NCBI GenBank assembly: GCA_012934845.2
Contig: WNNJ02002209.1
Location: 17,626 to 81,625 of the forward strand
Direction: 5' to 3'
DNA length: 64,000 bases
From: Pomphorhynchus laevis
Taxonomy: Eukaryota; Acanthocephala; Palaeacanthocephala; Echinorhynchida; Pomphorhynchidae
Translations under genes and position numbers: made by a program
The notes under the pieces: generated by a model
The model's database searches: none
What the model saw: the letters and a program-made list of their open reading frames with translations, nothing else
Told to the model about the DNA's origin: nothing
Shown here: piece after piece, positions 51,630-63,632 of the stretch
Position numbering within the stretch: the first letter of the stretch is position 1
Layout of the letters: each line of letters starts with the position of its first letter

Positions 51630-52960
51630 ACAGATACATTTCTTCGTAAATTTGAAGAGGTAGAAACGAAAGTTAAACCAGAACCATTTATGGTATACAT
51701 GGATATAAAATCCCTTTATGTTACGATTGTAACAAACGATGGATTATTAGCAGTAGAAGAATTTATGACAACAGAAGGTTGTGATTACAGTACAAAATCC
51801 AAGATTAAAGAAATGTTAAGTACAGTGCATCATAACAATATTTTCAAGTTCGAAGAAGAAGTGTTTCATCAAATATCAGTTACAGCCATGGGAACATCCC
51901 TTTCACTAATTTATGCTATCTTTTACGTAGAGAATCTACAAAAGAAATTTATTCAATCCTAATTGTTAAAACCTCGCATTTGGGTAAGGCATATCGATGA
52001 TATATTCTTCTTATGGGACCATGGTATTGAAACATTTAAAAGCTTTGTAACGAGCCTTAACAATTTCAGTACACTAAAATTCACAATTGAGTCTTCATAT
52101 TTAGGTCAATCAATTAATTTCCTTGATGTTATACAAAGATCGTAACTGTATCCTACAAACGCGTCCATTTATTAAAGATACATGGAAGGCCGTATATCTA
52201 CACGCCTCTAGCTGTCATCATTCATATATGAAAAGGAATATGATTTGCAATGAAGCAATTAGAATGCGCAAAAATATGCTCAACTGATGAAGCCTTCTTT
52301 TCATCTTTAGATAAGCTTCCGAGTATTTTATGATACGAGGATACAAGAGAAGACAGATCATAAGTATCTTCAACAGTTGCCGTAGCAAACTACGGAAACA
52401 TCTATTACATTTAGAAAAAGGAAACAATACAGAATCTGAAAACATGATATGTGTATATGAGTGGCACCCAGCCTTCAAAAATCTCAAAAAGTACATCCGA
52501 AATACGATGATGGAAACAAGAGTAAACTATAGGGAATGGTTGATATCAAATCCCCACATCAATCGGTGTGGGGATAAAAGGTGTACAAATTGTACCGATA
52601 TGGAGGCAGCTTCATCATTTAAGAGCAATGCCACATCTCTAAAATACAAAATCAAGGGCGAATTTAATTGTAAATCGAAGAACATAATATATTTACTATA
52701 GTGTACAACGTGTAAACTTCAGTATATTGGACAGACTAGTGGATCTATGAATGATCGAAGTAATTTGAGAAGATCCAATATAAAAACGAAGAAAGAAAAT
52801 AATGACACAGTCACATTTTCAAAATTAAAATTATCCAGAGCAACTTTCCAGACGATTCAAGTAGAAAAGATACAGAAAATTACTGGGTCAGTCAGTAGAT
52901 GTTAGATTTAAAAGTGTTAAATACGATTAACACTTACAGACTGACCTGAATTCTTTCTGA
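51630..52960 (+). mobile_element. Penelope-like element with GIY-YIG endonuclease
   Basis: Plus strand. RT: FMVYMDIKSLYVTIVTNDGL (motif A), SVTAMGTSLSLIYAIFYVEN (motif B), RHIDDIFFLWDHG (motif C), LNNFSTLKFTIESS and INFLDV. Then 52330-52701 gives the cysteine-bearing connector (NRCGDKRCTNCTDM, FKSNATSLKYKIKG, FNCKSKNIIYL) and 52700-52790 the endonuclease start (CTTCKLQYIGQTSGSMNDR; QYIG is the YIG part). RT followed by GIY-YIG is diagnostic of endonuclease-bearing Penelope-like elements. 5' part of the RT is missing; a few frame breaks. Distinct from family P, which lacks this domain. Confidence 0.85.
52330..52701 (+). CDS. Penelope-like element: connector to GIY-YIG domain
   Basis: 123 codons with HLLHLEKGNNTESENM, YEWHPAFKNLKKYIRNTM and the CxDKRCxxC linker, then KIKGEFNCKSKNIIYLL. 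In related elements this region is followed directly by the GIY-YIG nuclease, as here after the stop at 52701. Confidence 0.75.
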   Translation: MIRGYKRRQIISIFNSCRSKLRKHLLHLEKGNNTESENMICVYEWHPAFKNLKKYIRNTMMETRVNYREWLISNPHINRCGDKRCTNCTDMEAASSFKSNATSLKYKIKGEFNCKSKNIIYLL

Positions 52961-53114
52961 TTTGCTAAATCAGCAAAATGTATATATAAACGTTAGATTT
53001 GAGTTCGTGAGCACGACTAAATAAGGATTTTCCGAAACGCGTATTAAACTTAGCTTTTAAAGCCTTTTTCAATAAAATTGAATTCAACGAATTTTCTAAA
53101 TTATATATATTGTT

Positions 53115-53308
53115 ATTGCAAAAAATCGCTTGAAACTGTGGTCCAGAAGCCAAAGTTGGCTACGATTGATTTTTAATCAATATTTGCTGCTAAATAACTG
53201 GACTTCGATCATCAGCTCACTCAGTCTAATGTATCACTCCGAGACGTTCCTAACCACCTAGCAGACATCGTCAGTCGGATGAAGTGGTTAGGGTGCGTTT
53301 CGACTGCT
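53115..53308. repeat. Dispersed 195-bp repeat, copy 2
   Basis: Same as 2340-2533, about 155 bp beyond the Penelope-like element. It includes the CCTAACCAC/GTGGTTAGG stem and ends GTTTCGACTGC. Confidence 0.7.
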
Positions 53309-55521
53309 TTTGTGATAACTATATCTAATTATATATAAGAACTATATATAACTATATAATTCGATTAATAATAGTTGTAAGGCAAAGTGCCTTTTTCAGA
53401 TCAAGTGGATACTCATAGAATAATATTTTTCCAACCTATAAAGACCTTAACTATTAAGACCTTCAGAAAAGCTGAGACCATTCAAAAATGTGCTTGATAA
53501 ACTTAGATAAGTAATTTATCTAAAAATCATAATATGCCTACCATCTGGTATATATTTAAATAATTCTTAATATGTAAAAAGTTCCAAATATTTGAGATCA
53601 ATTTCACAAAATTTCGCTTGTTGTCATTTAAGTGTCTAAAATGACAACGAAATTATTGTCAGTTAGACGAAATAATATCGTGTGTTAAATCACGAGAAGT
53701 TTTTATTCAATACACATTTAGAAACTAATGCTAAGAATTCCAATTTGATTGAAATTATAATATTATGTTATGGAAATTCTAGTTTAATAAGTTCAATAAG
53801 TATCTTAATTTTAAACACAAAATAAAAATGATTTAAACTTTCTTAACTTAATTTATTTAAACATTATATTTTACTTTTACCTTAACTAAAATGAGATCAT
53901 GTGTTACATTAAATACTCGTAAAATTGTGTATATTTATATATTAATGTTAATGTAGGCTACTATTTTATTTGAAATTGTACAATCTAGGGAATGTTTTCG
54001 GTAAATTGATATATACAATTATTTTCTTAAAATAAAAATAATTAAAAAAATAATAAAAATAATTAAATTAAAATAAAAATAATTAATAGTATTCGTTTAT
54101 TTGCTGCACATCATCGTAATAATGATTTAATTGATCACAATTTACATCAAATGATATGATAATTACACAATGCATTATGTTTTTGCGAGTCTCGACACCA
54201 GCCAACAAATGTGTTAAGAAACAAATCAATAGTTGTAATTACTAAAGCATTGCTAGGAATGCCTCCTTGGATTATTATACGGTGTGTAAAAGAATCTAAA
54301 GCGTATTTGCATCATGTAATAAAAATTTAAATGCTTTTAATGTGACATCACTGTCAATTATGTCAAATTTTAATTGAATGAAACTGAAGCAGCATATGTC
54401 TTTTTAAATGGCATGGTGATGACTTTAGCGATTGGGAATCTTATCGGCTATAAGCAATTGGTAAACAATTTTACCTAATGGAAAATTACAATGGTATTTT
54501 ACTTTTTGGTGATTCAAAATTAATTTATTATGCTATTAATGAACTAAACTACTATTAATTTGTTTCTGGACAGCCATTACTGAGAAATCAAAATTCAATA
54601 TGCTTCGGTTAAATTTGCAGTCCCTAACAATAAATTGTAATCATTAATATAAATTTATAATTTTATTATTAAATATATGCTGATTATTTGAATTGCAGCC
54701 AAAATGACTAATCGCTGAGTAGTGACTGAATATCGTTAAATGTAAATGATGAGAATTTATTTAAAAGCGAAGCACGTTCATCCAAAATATCGAACCAGAA
54801 ATATGTAAGATTTTATCATCCGAAATATCTAAGATTTTATTTTTGTTTCGTCTGGAATGGCTCATCAAACACAAATGTAATTTCGAACGTAGTTTAATCA
54901 AATCACGTCAGTCCGAACATGATTTTTAAAGTATTCTGTGAGGATTTTACTATTAATATAAAATTTCCTTCTTGGTAACTTATTTTACTTATTATTCCTA
55001 ACAGTGGTAACAAAATATATAATGATATTCCTTAAAATATCATTCCATATAATCCCAATACTCTTGAAAGTAATATCAGCTTGATCGTTACAGCAAAACT
55101 CAACGACAACATATCGCACATCCATGCATCGCCAACAGCCCCTAATGGTCATTTAACAACTAACTCATGTAATATTATAACCTATAACTCTATGATTTAT
55201 TTACTACAAATCATATGTTTCTCTTAGGAATAATTAAAAGTTTTACATCACATAATGGGTATATAATTATTGTTAACATCCCTGAACTCGATTTAGTTGT
55301 AGTTACTCATCATATAAATCACGATGTACAAGCTTAAAATGAAATTATAAAAGCTTATCTCGGGCTATATGTAAGAAATTCAAAAAAACTTTACTGACTA
55401 ATCAGTAGTTTTGCCTATTGATTACAACAGGCGATAGTTTTCCATGTCATAAGTTTCAGAGTTTGTCTTTAATGCTGATAACATTAATATTATTATATAA
55501 ATATTATCATATACATATATC
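53309..55521. other. AT-rich DNA, no gene recognised
   Basis: Broken plus-strand stretches around 54190-54560 and 55200-55380 look weakly protein-like (for example RNASLDYYTV and SFTSHNGYIIIVNIPELDLV) but have no family motif. They may be remnants of old coding sequence. Nothing firm. Confidence 0.4.
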
Positions 55522-56611
55522 ATTTTATTGCTCACAATGCAATAAGTTATAGTTTCTCACTACACACTTTAAAAATATATTTATCTTTGATCTTCGTTTA
55601 TTTTATTCAAATAATTTATTCAAATTCACATTATAACATTTTGTTATTTTTGTTTTTTTTTGGGTAAAAAAGCAGATAGTTATTATCATTAATAATAACT
55701 TGTAAGAAATAATAACTTTAACAAACAGATAACAGAGTCACCGTATTATAAACTTTTATACTTGATTTGTTAATTAGAATATGAAAAATATAGTTAGACA
55801 TAATCTTAATTTATTGCCCACTCTGGTTGGCTAAAATGAAGTATGAATCCTCGTAACATTTTTCAACATATTAAAATGCTCGCAGTTAAAAGTTCACATG
55901 ATTGTTGGTGATTTTAATCACAATCCCTTTAATACACACTCTAGTGAGTTGGGATTAGAGCAAACCTGGCTATAGAAAGTAAGACAAAATCTATGCAAAT
56001 TCTTCAAACAATACGATGTTTGCTTAACGTCGCGAGCTGGTTACTTTTTCGTTTGCTTTTGTCAACTTTCCAAAACTCTAATAATAGAATCCTCAAATCC
56101 AAATACATATTATACGATAAACGTTATCTGGCTTTAGAGAAATTCAAAGATGTCGTAAAATTTTGAATACATGTAAAGACTATTGATCAGATAATACTTT
56201 GACAATGCCAATTGACAGCTTTTAATAACATTCCTTCAAAAGGTAATATTTATAAAAAATTGTTTTAAATTATAAAAATTAATTTTATTGCTTACAATGC
56301 AATAAGTTATAGTTTCTCACTACACACTTTAAAAATATATTTATCTTTGATCTTCGTTTATTTTATTCAAATAATTTAATCAAATTCACATTATAACATT
56401 TTGTTATTTTTGTTTTTTTTTGGGTAAAAAAGCAGATAGTTATTATCATTAATAATAACTTGTAAGAAATAATAACTTTAACAAACAGATAACAGAGTCA
56501 CCGTATTATAAACTTTTATATTTGATTTGTTAATTAGAATATGTAAAAAATTAAGTTAGACATAATCTTAATTTATTGCCCACCCCTGGTTGGCTAAAAT
56601 GAAGTATGAAT
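55522..56611. repeat. Pair of 330-bp direct repeats around a 433-bp core
   Basis: 55522-55848 and 56282-56611 are nearly identical (TTGCTCACAATGCAATAAGT ... GGCTAAAATGAAGTATGAA). The core between includes a short plus-strand stretch MIVGDFNHNP reminiscent of an endonuclease block. No target duplication was seen. It could be a segmental duplication or an LTR-like pair of a tiny element; no primer site or pol is visible. Confidence 0.7.
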
Positions 56612-57369
56612 TTAGAATTTTTTAACAATCACCAGATATAGTCAATTAATAGCATAGCATTTAAATACATATAATATGCATTTAAATATGGGTTCACATA
56701 AATACGTTGATTCATCTTTTATTATGATTTGAATAATCGTTTATTGTTAATTTATATATTAATAATTATTAATTATTTAATCTTTTATTTAAATTTATCT
56801 TTTATTAGAATATTATATAAATGGTATTATAATCATTAATAAAGTGATAAAAATAACCACAAACAAATGATTGCACTCACATGAATTGTAAGCTGAGTTA
56901 TCTCCGCGATTACTAATTTCCGTTAGATGCATTTAGAATTAATTTTATCAGGAAAAACTAGAAATTGAAAAAAATAATTTCAGATAAAATAATCGAGATT
57001 AAAATTTAGGTTTTTGAAATTTATGTAAATTAAAGTAAATTTATATCTAATCTTAAATTATGTTGTTTTAATTTAAAATATATTGGTTTACCTTAGAAAC
57101 GCATTCATTTTAAAATCCTTCTGAATTAAGATATAAAATATTATTAAATAATATTAAATAATATTAATATTATTAATATCTTTAAATATTATTTCATGTA
57201 TAATATATTTTTAATATAATCTATTGTAGTATTCATCATTTTTGTATTTACAAATGTTTTCTATCATAACCAAAACAATTTATTGATTTATATTTTTATT
57301 GAACAATTATATTATATATCAATAAATATAACTATGTATAATATATCAATAAATATCAATTTATTTTAA
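56612..57369. other. AT-rich non-coding DNA
   Basis: No gene or repeat recognised. Confidence 0.5.
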
Positions 57370-58330
57370 ATAGTTGATACTGATCTATCATTGATAAATA
57401 ATTATTGGAGCTGGATAAGAGGAAAGACGCAATTATTTTTGATATTTCGCTAACTTCTGCTAGCATCTTCAAAAAATTACCTTTTAATAGTTGATACTGA
57501 TCCATTATTGATAAATAATTATTGGAGCTGGATCAAAGAAAATACGTAATTATTTTTGATGTTTCGCTAACTACTGTTAGCGTCTTCAGAAAATTACTAT
57601 AATTATTGGAGCTGGATCAAAGGAAAGACGTAATTATTTTTGATGTTTCGCTAACTACTGTTAGCGTCTTCAGAAAATTACTATAATTATTGGAGCTGGA
57701 TCAAAGGAAAGACGTAATTATTTTTGATGTTTCGCTAACTACTGTTAGCGTCTTCAGAAAATTACTTTTAAATAGTTGGATCAAAGGAAAGACGAAATTA
57801 TTTTTGATATTTCGCTAACTTCTGTTAGCATCTTCACAAAATTACCTTTTAAATAGTTGATACTGATTTATTATTGATAAATAATTATTGGAGCTGGATC
57901 AAAGTAAAGAAATTATTTTTAATATTTCGCTAACTTCTGTTAGCGTCTTCAGAAAATTAATTTAAAATAGTTGATAATGATCCATTATTGATAAATAATT
58001 ATTGGAGCTGGATCAAAGGAAAGACGAAATTATTTTTAATATTTCGCTAACTTCTGTTTGCATCTTCAGAAAATTACTTTTAAATAATTGATACTGATCC
58101 ATTATTGATAAATAATTATTGGAGCTGAATCAAAGGAAAGACGTAATTATTTTTGATGTTTCTCTAACTACTGCTAGCGTCTTTAGAAAATTACTTTTAA
58201 ATAGTTGATATTAATCCACTATTGATAGATGATTATTGTAGCTGGATCGAAGGAAAGACGTAAATAATTTCGAAATATCAATAAAAAAATTTCTTTCCTT
58301 TGATCCAGCTCCGATACAATTTTCTTTATC
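57370..58330. repeat. Tandem array of a hairpin repeat with hammerhead-like core
   Basis: Eight direct units, each about 82-118 bp (TTATTGGAGCTGGATCAAAG, AAAGACG, TTTCGCTAACTACTGTTAGC, GTCTTCAGAAAATTAC), plus a final partial unit and an inverted end (TTTCCTTTGATCCAGCTCC, 58294-58314). Some units carry an extra spacer TTGATACTGATCCATTATTG. On the minus strand each unit reads CTGAAGA-CGCTAAC-AGTA-GTTAGCG-AAAC, a hairpin flanked by hammerhead-type conserved blocks. The same unit forms the inverted pair at 8625-8815. Confidence 0.85.
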
Positions 58331-59202
58331 AATAAGAACACAAAATAAATATTTACTGACAAATAAGATTTTTATTTTCTTACAGCTCATTGACTTTATC
58401 GACTATTGACAGCATTTTAGTCATTAATTTATTTAATAACAAGCAGGTAAATTGAATTTTGTAAGAATTTAAAAATTTAAAATATTTGAATTAATAAATT
58501 AGCACGTTTTTATATATATACTTATGCTGTCTGTGTGATTATTAGGTCTTTGGGATTTTTTGAGTTTTTGTATGTGCTAAAATTCGTCTTGTAAAATACG
58601 TGTTAAAGATTAAAAACCGATTAATAATCATACCGGATAAATATCATCATTGTTTCACGCAGTATCATAATATACATCTTGAATTGATTTCAATATGTAA
58701 ATTTCATCATCCTTATGGTGATCTACAATCTTTATTATAATACATGGTATATTTATTGTGAGAAATATATTGTAACCTTGGATTTTTGCTGTGAGATTTT
58801 TAATAACTAATTGCTTTATTAAACAGCTCTAAGTTTATCAGTTTTAAAATTAATATTTTATTAATCTAATTTAAAAATGGATGACAAATTTTGCAAACGG
58901 ATATTGACCTAAATAACAGATGCCACTTCTTTCTTTGTTCTAATCTTTATTCTAAAACATATTTATTAATTCGTTTACAAAAATTCCGAGTTATTCAATT
59001 TTTTTTGTAAGATTAAGATATTAACATTTTTAAAATTATGTCTAGTACATATTTCTAATTTCGGTCAAGTGATCTAATTATTTATCTGACCAAAAATATA
59101 AGTGACAATTATTTGTAAGGTTCTAAAAATTTTATATCTTGTCCTAATTAATCTTATTTCACAGAATTTCTTAATATAGTAAAAATATTAAGCAAACCAA
59201 AA
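58331..59202. other. AT-rich non-coding DNA
   Basis: No gene, repeat or hairpin of note recognised. Confidence 0.5.
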
Positions 59203-59382
59203 AAGTCAATGTAAAATTTTATTATTACAAATTTTCGATCACTACTGTGATCATAAGAAACATTGGCATTGGAACAATGCTAATGTTCCAATGCTAAACA
59301 TTAGCATTGGAACATTCATTGCGCCTAGTGATGATCGCTGTAGTGATAGAAAATTTGTAACAATAAAATTTTACATTGACTT
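59203..59382. repeat. Fold-back (MITE-like) inverted repeat of 180 bp
   Basis: Arms of about 50 bp (AAGTCAATGTAAAATTTTAT ... and its complement ending TTACATTGACTT) with a few mismatches, around a core that is itself palindromic (GCATTGGAACAATGCTAATG and relatives). No coding capacity. Confidence 0.75.
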
Positions 59383-60089
59383 CTTGAATTGCTTAATTTA
59401 TAAAAAAAACAATGGAGTCTGCTTACACAGTAAAAATATGTAGTTTCAGTATAGTGATCTTATTTTACTAATTTAATGATTTAAATTGATTAAATTGATT
59501 TTCTACTAATGCTGAAAGCATTAGTGTGTGCTTGTATACCATATACAGTTGGATAAAATACGCTTTAAGCTTTAGGGCTAAACACTTCAAGCTTAACATT
59601 TAACATGTTATATATAAGTGTTAAGTGTATTTAACAGAATATCGCTCATAGCGTTCTTGAAAGATTGTAAGATCAATACTACATATGGTATCTGTTATCA
59701 GATTTGTTGAGGGTTCCATTGTGAACTTCTAGCATAATCAGGTTCTTAAACTATATAGCTGTTGACATTCTTAATATTTGTGCGACACTACCTGCCTTAT
59801 TGTTCTGCTTCAATGTTGTGCAAAAGAACACTTTAATCTTTTCTACTGAATTATTGCTCATCTTGATTGGGAACTTGTGTTAAAGCAATTCACTTTAAAC
59901 AATTATATGCTGACCGATATTCTGCTGTTTCAATTTGGAAATAATATATTTCTATATTACATATATTTATTTTAAAATAACATTAATATTACTGTGAAAA
60001 GAACTGTACATTAGGGTAGGAATTTAAGCTAATTTTCTCTAGTGTTTGCCAAGCATATTAATTTTATATCGACGTCGTTAGTAGTTTAA
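59383..60089. other. Non-coding DNA containing a 238-bp direct repeat
   Basis: 59639-59876 (TCGCTCATAGCGTTCTTGAA ... GGGAACTT) recurs at 61998-62235 and its first 45 bp recur at 63578-63620. No gene. Confidence 0.7.
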
Positions 60090-60150
60090 TCTTATTATTT
60101 CAATAGGGGCCAAAAGCTGATAGAATACTAGTTTCTTCTGATGACCTCTA
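60090..60150 (+). repeat. Penelope-like (family P) 3' block, isolated
   Basis: AATAGGGGCCAAAAGCTGAT ... TTCTTCTGATGACCTCTAGC: the family P end with a few changes, plus orientation. Confidence 0.6.
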
Positions 60151-60315
60151 GCATTTATTTTAATACATGGAATATAATCGATTAATCGGTTTGTATAAAT
60201 ACTGTGCTATAAAAATTCTTTTAAGATTAAGATATTTCAATTTTCAAATTCAATTACAAAATATGGAAGTAGTTTTATTTAAGTAATCTGAATAGTTAAC
60301 AAAAGTGTCATTAAT

Positions 60316-60657
60316 CTTAATTATTGATTTATATCATATCATATTTAATTTATTTATAACACAAAATACGTATACTTAGTTAATTAGTTCAGATAACTGA
60401 GTCTACGCATTTTATACGATATAAATAAAAAAGATAAATAATATATAATTATATAAGATGTTATACTATTTATTATCAAATCAACTTAAAATTTAAAATT
60501 GAAATTTAACATAAAAGTCAATTTTTATGAATTGATTTATAAATAACAGGCGATGTATAAGAATAAAGATTAGAGGTTATCAGGAGGAACTGCTATGTTA
60601 TCAGGTTTCGGCCTCGATTCCTATTCAAATTTTCGAGTAGATTACAAGTTGAAAGTT
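60316..60657. repeat. 342-bp segment duplicated at 62924-63265
   Basis: Equal-length direct copies, few differences. Each contains the segment CAGATAACTGAGTCTACGCA also seen at 44.05 and 44.9 kb, and the family P 3' block in minus orientation (60570-60625: AGAGGTTATCAGGAGGAACT ... GGTTTCGGCC). Confidence 0.85.
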
Positions 60658-60689
60658 ACCAATTATCACGGGCAGTGACATTTACAAGT

Positions 60690-60740
60690 TATCAGGTTAT
60701 GATGTTATCAGGTTTCGACCCCTATTCCTCGACCCAACAA
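60690..60740 (-). repeat. Second family P 3' block next to the duplicated segment
   Basis: ATGTTATCAGGTTTCGACCCCTATTCCTCGACCCAAC, minus orientation, 60 bases beyond the 60316-60657 segment. Confidence 0.55.
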
Positions 60741-60999
60741 CTGATTTGAATTGTCACGATTATTAGGTAAGTTTGGTAGTAAAAATACATGTATTTTAAT
60801 AGATTAAGCATATTTGGTCATAAAAAGATTCTTATTACGAGTGTCGTATAATTATATTATAATATTATATTTTTATTTCAAACTTATTTAAAATCGTTTG
60901 CCATTAGCTGGATGATTTTCAAGAGATAAATATGTCGACCTAATACTGAATAATGCTTTGGGGTTCTACAATGTTTATACATAGTAAATAATATTGAAT

Positions 61000-61200
61000 A
61001 TATTACATTAACTAACGAAATTTTATATATTTCCATGATATGTAATGATATTGGTTTTATTCAGAATCAATTAAATAGTTTAATTATTTTTTCGAACTTT
61101 GTTAACATAAAACTAAACCAAACAAAAAATAGTAAAATATATAAATCATCAAAATATTATTCAAAATAAATTTAAACTCTCAAGTATCAAGCTATTATAG
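61000..61200 (+). mobile_element. Degraded family P RT fragment
   Basis: Text parallel to 27410-27600 (ATTTCCATGATATGTAATGA, ATTGGTTTTATTCAGAATCA, AAAATAAATTTAAACTCTCA), with stops in every frame. Confidence 0.5.
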
Positions 61201-61437
61201 ATAGTAAATACTGGGTTATAAACATTATTTAATAGATTAAGATATAATTTGTATTTTTTATAGCACAAAATATGCAGTCTCAGTTAAGTGATCTGATTTA
61301 TATTTAATTATTGCTTTGAAATGAACAAGTCATTTTCTTAGTTCTCGTGTGATTTTTATTTTCTACATAAAATTAATGCAATATATATATTGCGATATAT
61401 AATCCATTTTACCATATATAACGCATATATATAATAA

Positions 61438-61562
61438 AGAAGAATATATAATAAAAAAGAATTGGATATTGGCCACATCACTATATCAAATTATATATAA
61501 TTATATTATATATAGTGATGTAGTCAATATTCTATTCTTATTTATTATATATTATTCTTTAT
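61438..61562. repeat. AT-rich imperfect palindrome of about 125 bp
   Basis: Arms such as GAATTGGATATTGGCCACAT and its near-complement ATGTAGTCAATATTCTATTC, centred at about 61500 on (TATA)n. Confidence 0.6.
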
Positions 61563-61701
61563 TATATACATTCTTCATAGATATAGTAAAATAGACAATA
61601 TATATAGTATCTATTTTACAAATTTTGTATCATTATAAAAATTACGTTATTATTTTGTAAATGTAATTTCAATAAATAAGAATTTAATTCTTCTGTGTAT
61701 C

Positions 61702-62235
61702 ATATTGTCTTTGATACTCCATTAATATATAAACATCTTATTATTATTTTTGAATTCAAATATATTTGGAATACATTAGTAATTAAGCCATATATAATTA
61801 CATTCAATTTTAATTAATAACAATATTCGTACGATTACATGTGAGTTTTATCGAAATCCAAGAACTTATACCACAAATTTAATGCTAATAATTATGACCA
61901 AAACTATCTTTATTACAAAGAAGTAATTCGCTGATAAAACACATTTTTTAAACAGTATATTTCTAAAAATGTCCTCACTAAATACTATAAAAACAAAATA
62001 TCGCTCATAGCGTTCTTGAAAGATTGTAAGATCAATCCTACATATGGTATCTGTTATCAGATTTGTTGAGGGTTCCATTGTGAACTTCCAGCATAATCAG
62101 GTTCTTAAACTATATAGCTGTTGACATTCTTAATATTTGTGCGATACTACCTGCCTTATTGTTCTGCTTCAATGTTGTGCAAAAGAACACTTTAATCTTT
62201 TCTACTGAATTATTGCTCATTTTGATTGAGAACTT
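61702..62235. repeat. Direct repeat block, duplicated at 63299-63620
   Basis: 61702-61980 matches 63299-63578. 61998-62235 matches 59639-59876. At the second site the two halves are joined without the intervening 20 bases and the second half is cut to about 45 bp. A minus frame of 70 codons here (61866-62078) falls across the repeat and has no other support. Confidence 0.8.
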
Positions 62236-62923
62236 TTAATACCAATAAGATTCTCATTTATATTACAGTTAATAATTCATGGGTTCTCTCTTCAAACCAT
62301 GCAAATAACCATCTTTTTAAACTGTATCGATGAAGGTAAAGACATTGACATATTCCCTATCATTTTACCTGAAAGTAGCATCGAGATCACAGCGATCAAT
62401 TTTATAACAACGTTCAGTGAAGTATTTAGTAAACATTCAATTCTTGTAAATATGTATCATGATCACTCTAACTTGCATGACTTAATTTAGATAACTTGCC
62501 TTAGTCATGTTGCAAGTTTTCATATCAGCGTTTAGTCATGAATCGACTTACTCACAAAGTAGATTAGACATCCCTTCTTTTTAAGAAAAAACCTTTCTTC
62601 AGACTGTACATATGTATGAATCGAAATGTTGTCACATTTTGCTTGATTTCGCTAAACAAGTTGAATTTGTCCCAAACGGTCAGTGTAGAAATTTGTCACA
62701 TTTGGAGAATGATGAAATTTGCAGGTAAGATAAGCTGCAGATTGTATTTTCGAAAGTACTCTTTCAAAAGAATGGCAACCAGAACATATATATATATAAT
62801 AAATAAATAATTTTTTCGACATTAAATCCATAAAATTATGCACTATCTCTTACTTTGATCATAGGACAGTACCTCAATTATCTATTAATCGGTTCTTAAA
62901 AATTGTGCAATAGCAAACGTTAT
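62236..62923. other. Non-coding DNA, small open frames of no clear meaning
   Basis: A 63-codon plus frame at 62299-62490 (MQITIFLNCIDEGKDIDIFP) has protein-like composition but no motif or neighbour to support it. Otherwise nothing recognised. Confidence 0.4.
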
Positions 62924-63265
62924 CTTAATTATAGATTTATATCATATCATATTTAATTTATGTATAACACAAAATGCGTATACTTTGTTAATTAGTTCAG
63001 ATAAGTGAATCTACGCAGTTTATACGATATAAATTAAAAAGATAAATAATATATAATTATATAAGATGTTATACTATTTATTATCAAATCAACTTAAAAT
63101 TTAAAATTGAAATTTAACATAAAAGTCAATTTTTATGAATTGATTTATAAATAACAGGCGATGTATAAGAATAAAGATTAGAGGTTATCAGGAGGAACTG
63201 CTATGTTATCAGGTTTCGGCCTCGATTCCTATTCAAATTTTCGAGTAGATTACAAGTTGAAAGTT
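62924..63265. repeat. Second copy of the 342-bp segment
   Basis: Matches 60316-60657. Includes the family P 3' block at 63178-63230, minus orientation. Confidence 0.85.
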
Positions 63266-63632
63266 TATACGATATAAAAAACCGATAAATAATATATAAT
63301 ATTGTCTTTGATACTCCATTAATATATTAACATCTTATTATTATTTTAGTATTCAAATATATTTGGAATACATTAGTAATTAAGCCATATATAATCTCAT
63401 TCCATTTTAATTAATAACAATATTCGTACGATTACATGTGAGTTTTATTGAAATCCAAGAACTTATACCACAAATTTAATGCTAATAATTATGATCAAAA
63501 CTATCTTTATTACAAAGAAGTAATTCGCATATAAAACACACTTTTTTCAACAGTATTTTTCTAAAAATGTCCTCACTACGTTCTTGAAAGATTGTAAGAT
63601 CAATACTACATATGGTATCAGATTATATATAT

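Noticed and set aside
55880-55960. GDFN-like peptide as a LINE endonuclease
   Set aside because: Only one short block, no preceding or following endonuclease motifs, stops on both sides.
57370-58330. CRISPR-like array
   Set aside because: Units are repeated over their full length with variable spacers of shared sequence, in a eukaryotic context with no cas genes.
61866-62078. 70-codon minus-strand ORF as a gene
   Set aside because: It spans the border of two dispersed repeats and the repeat copies at 59.6 and 63.6 kb do not keep the frame.
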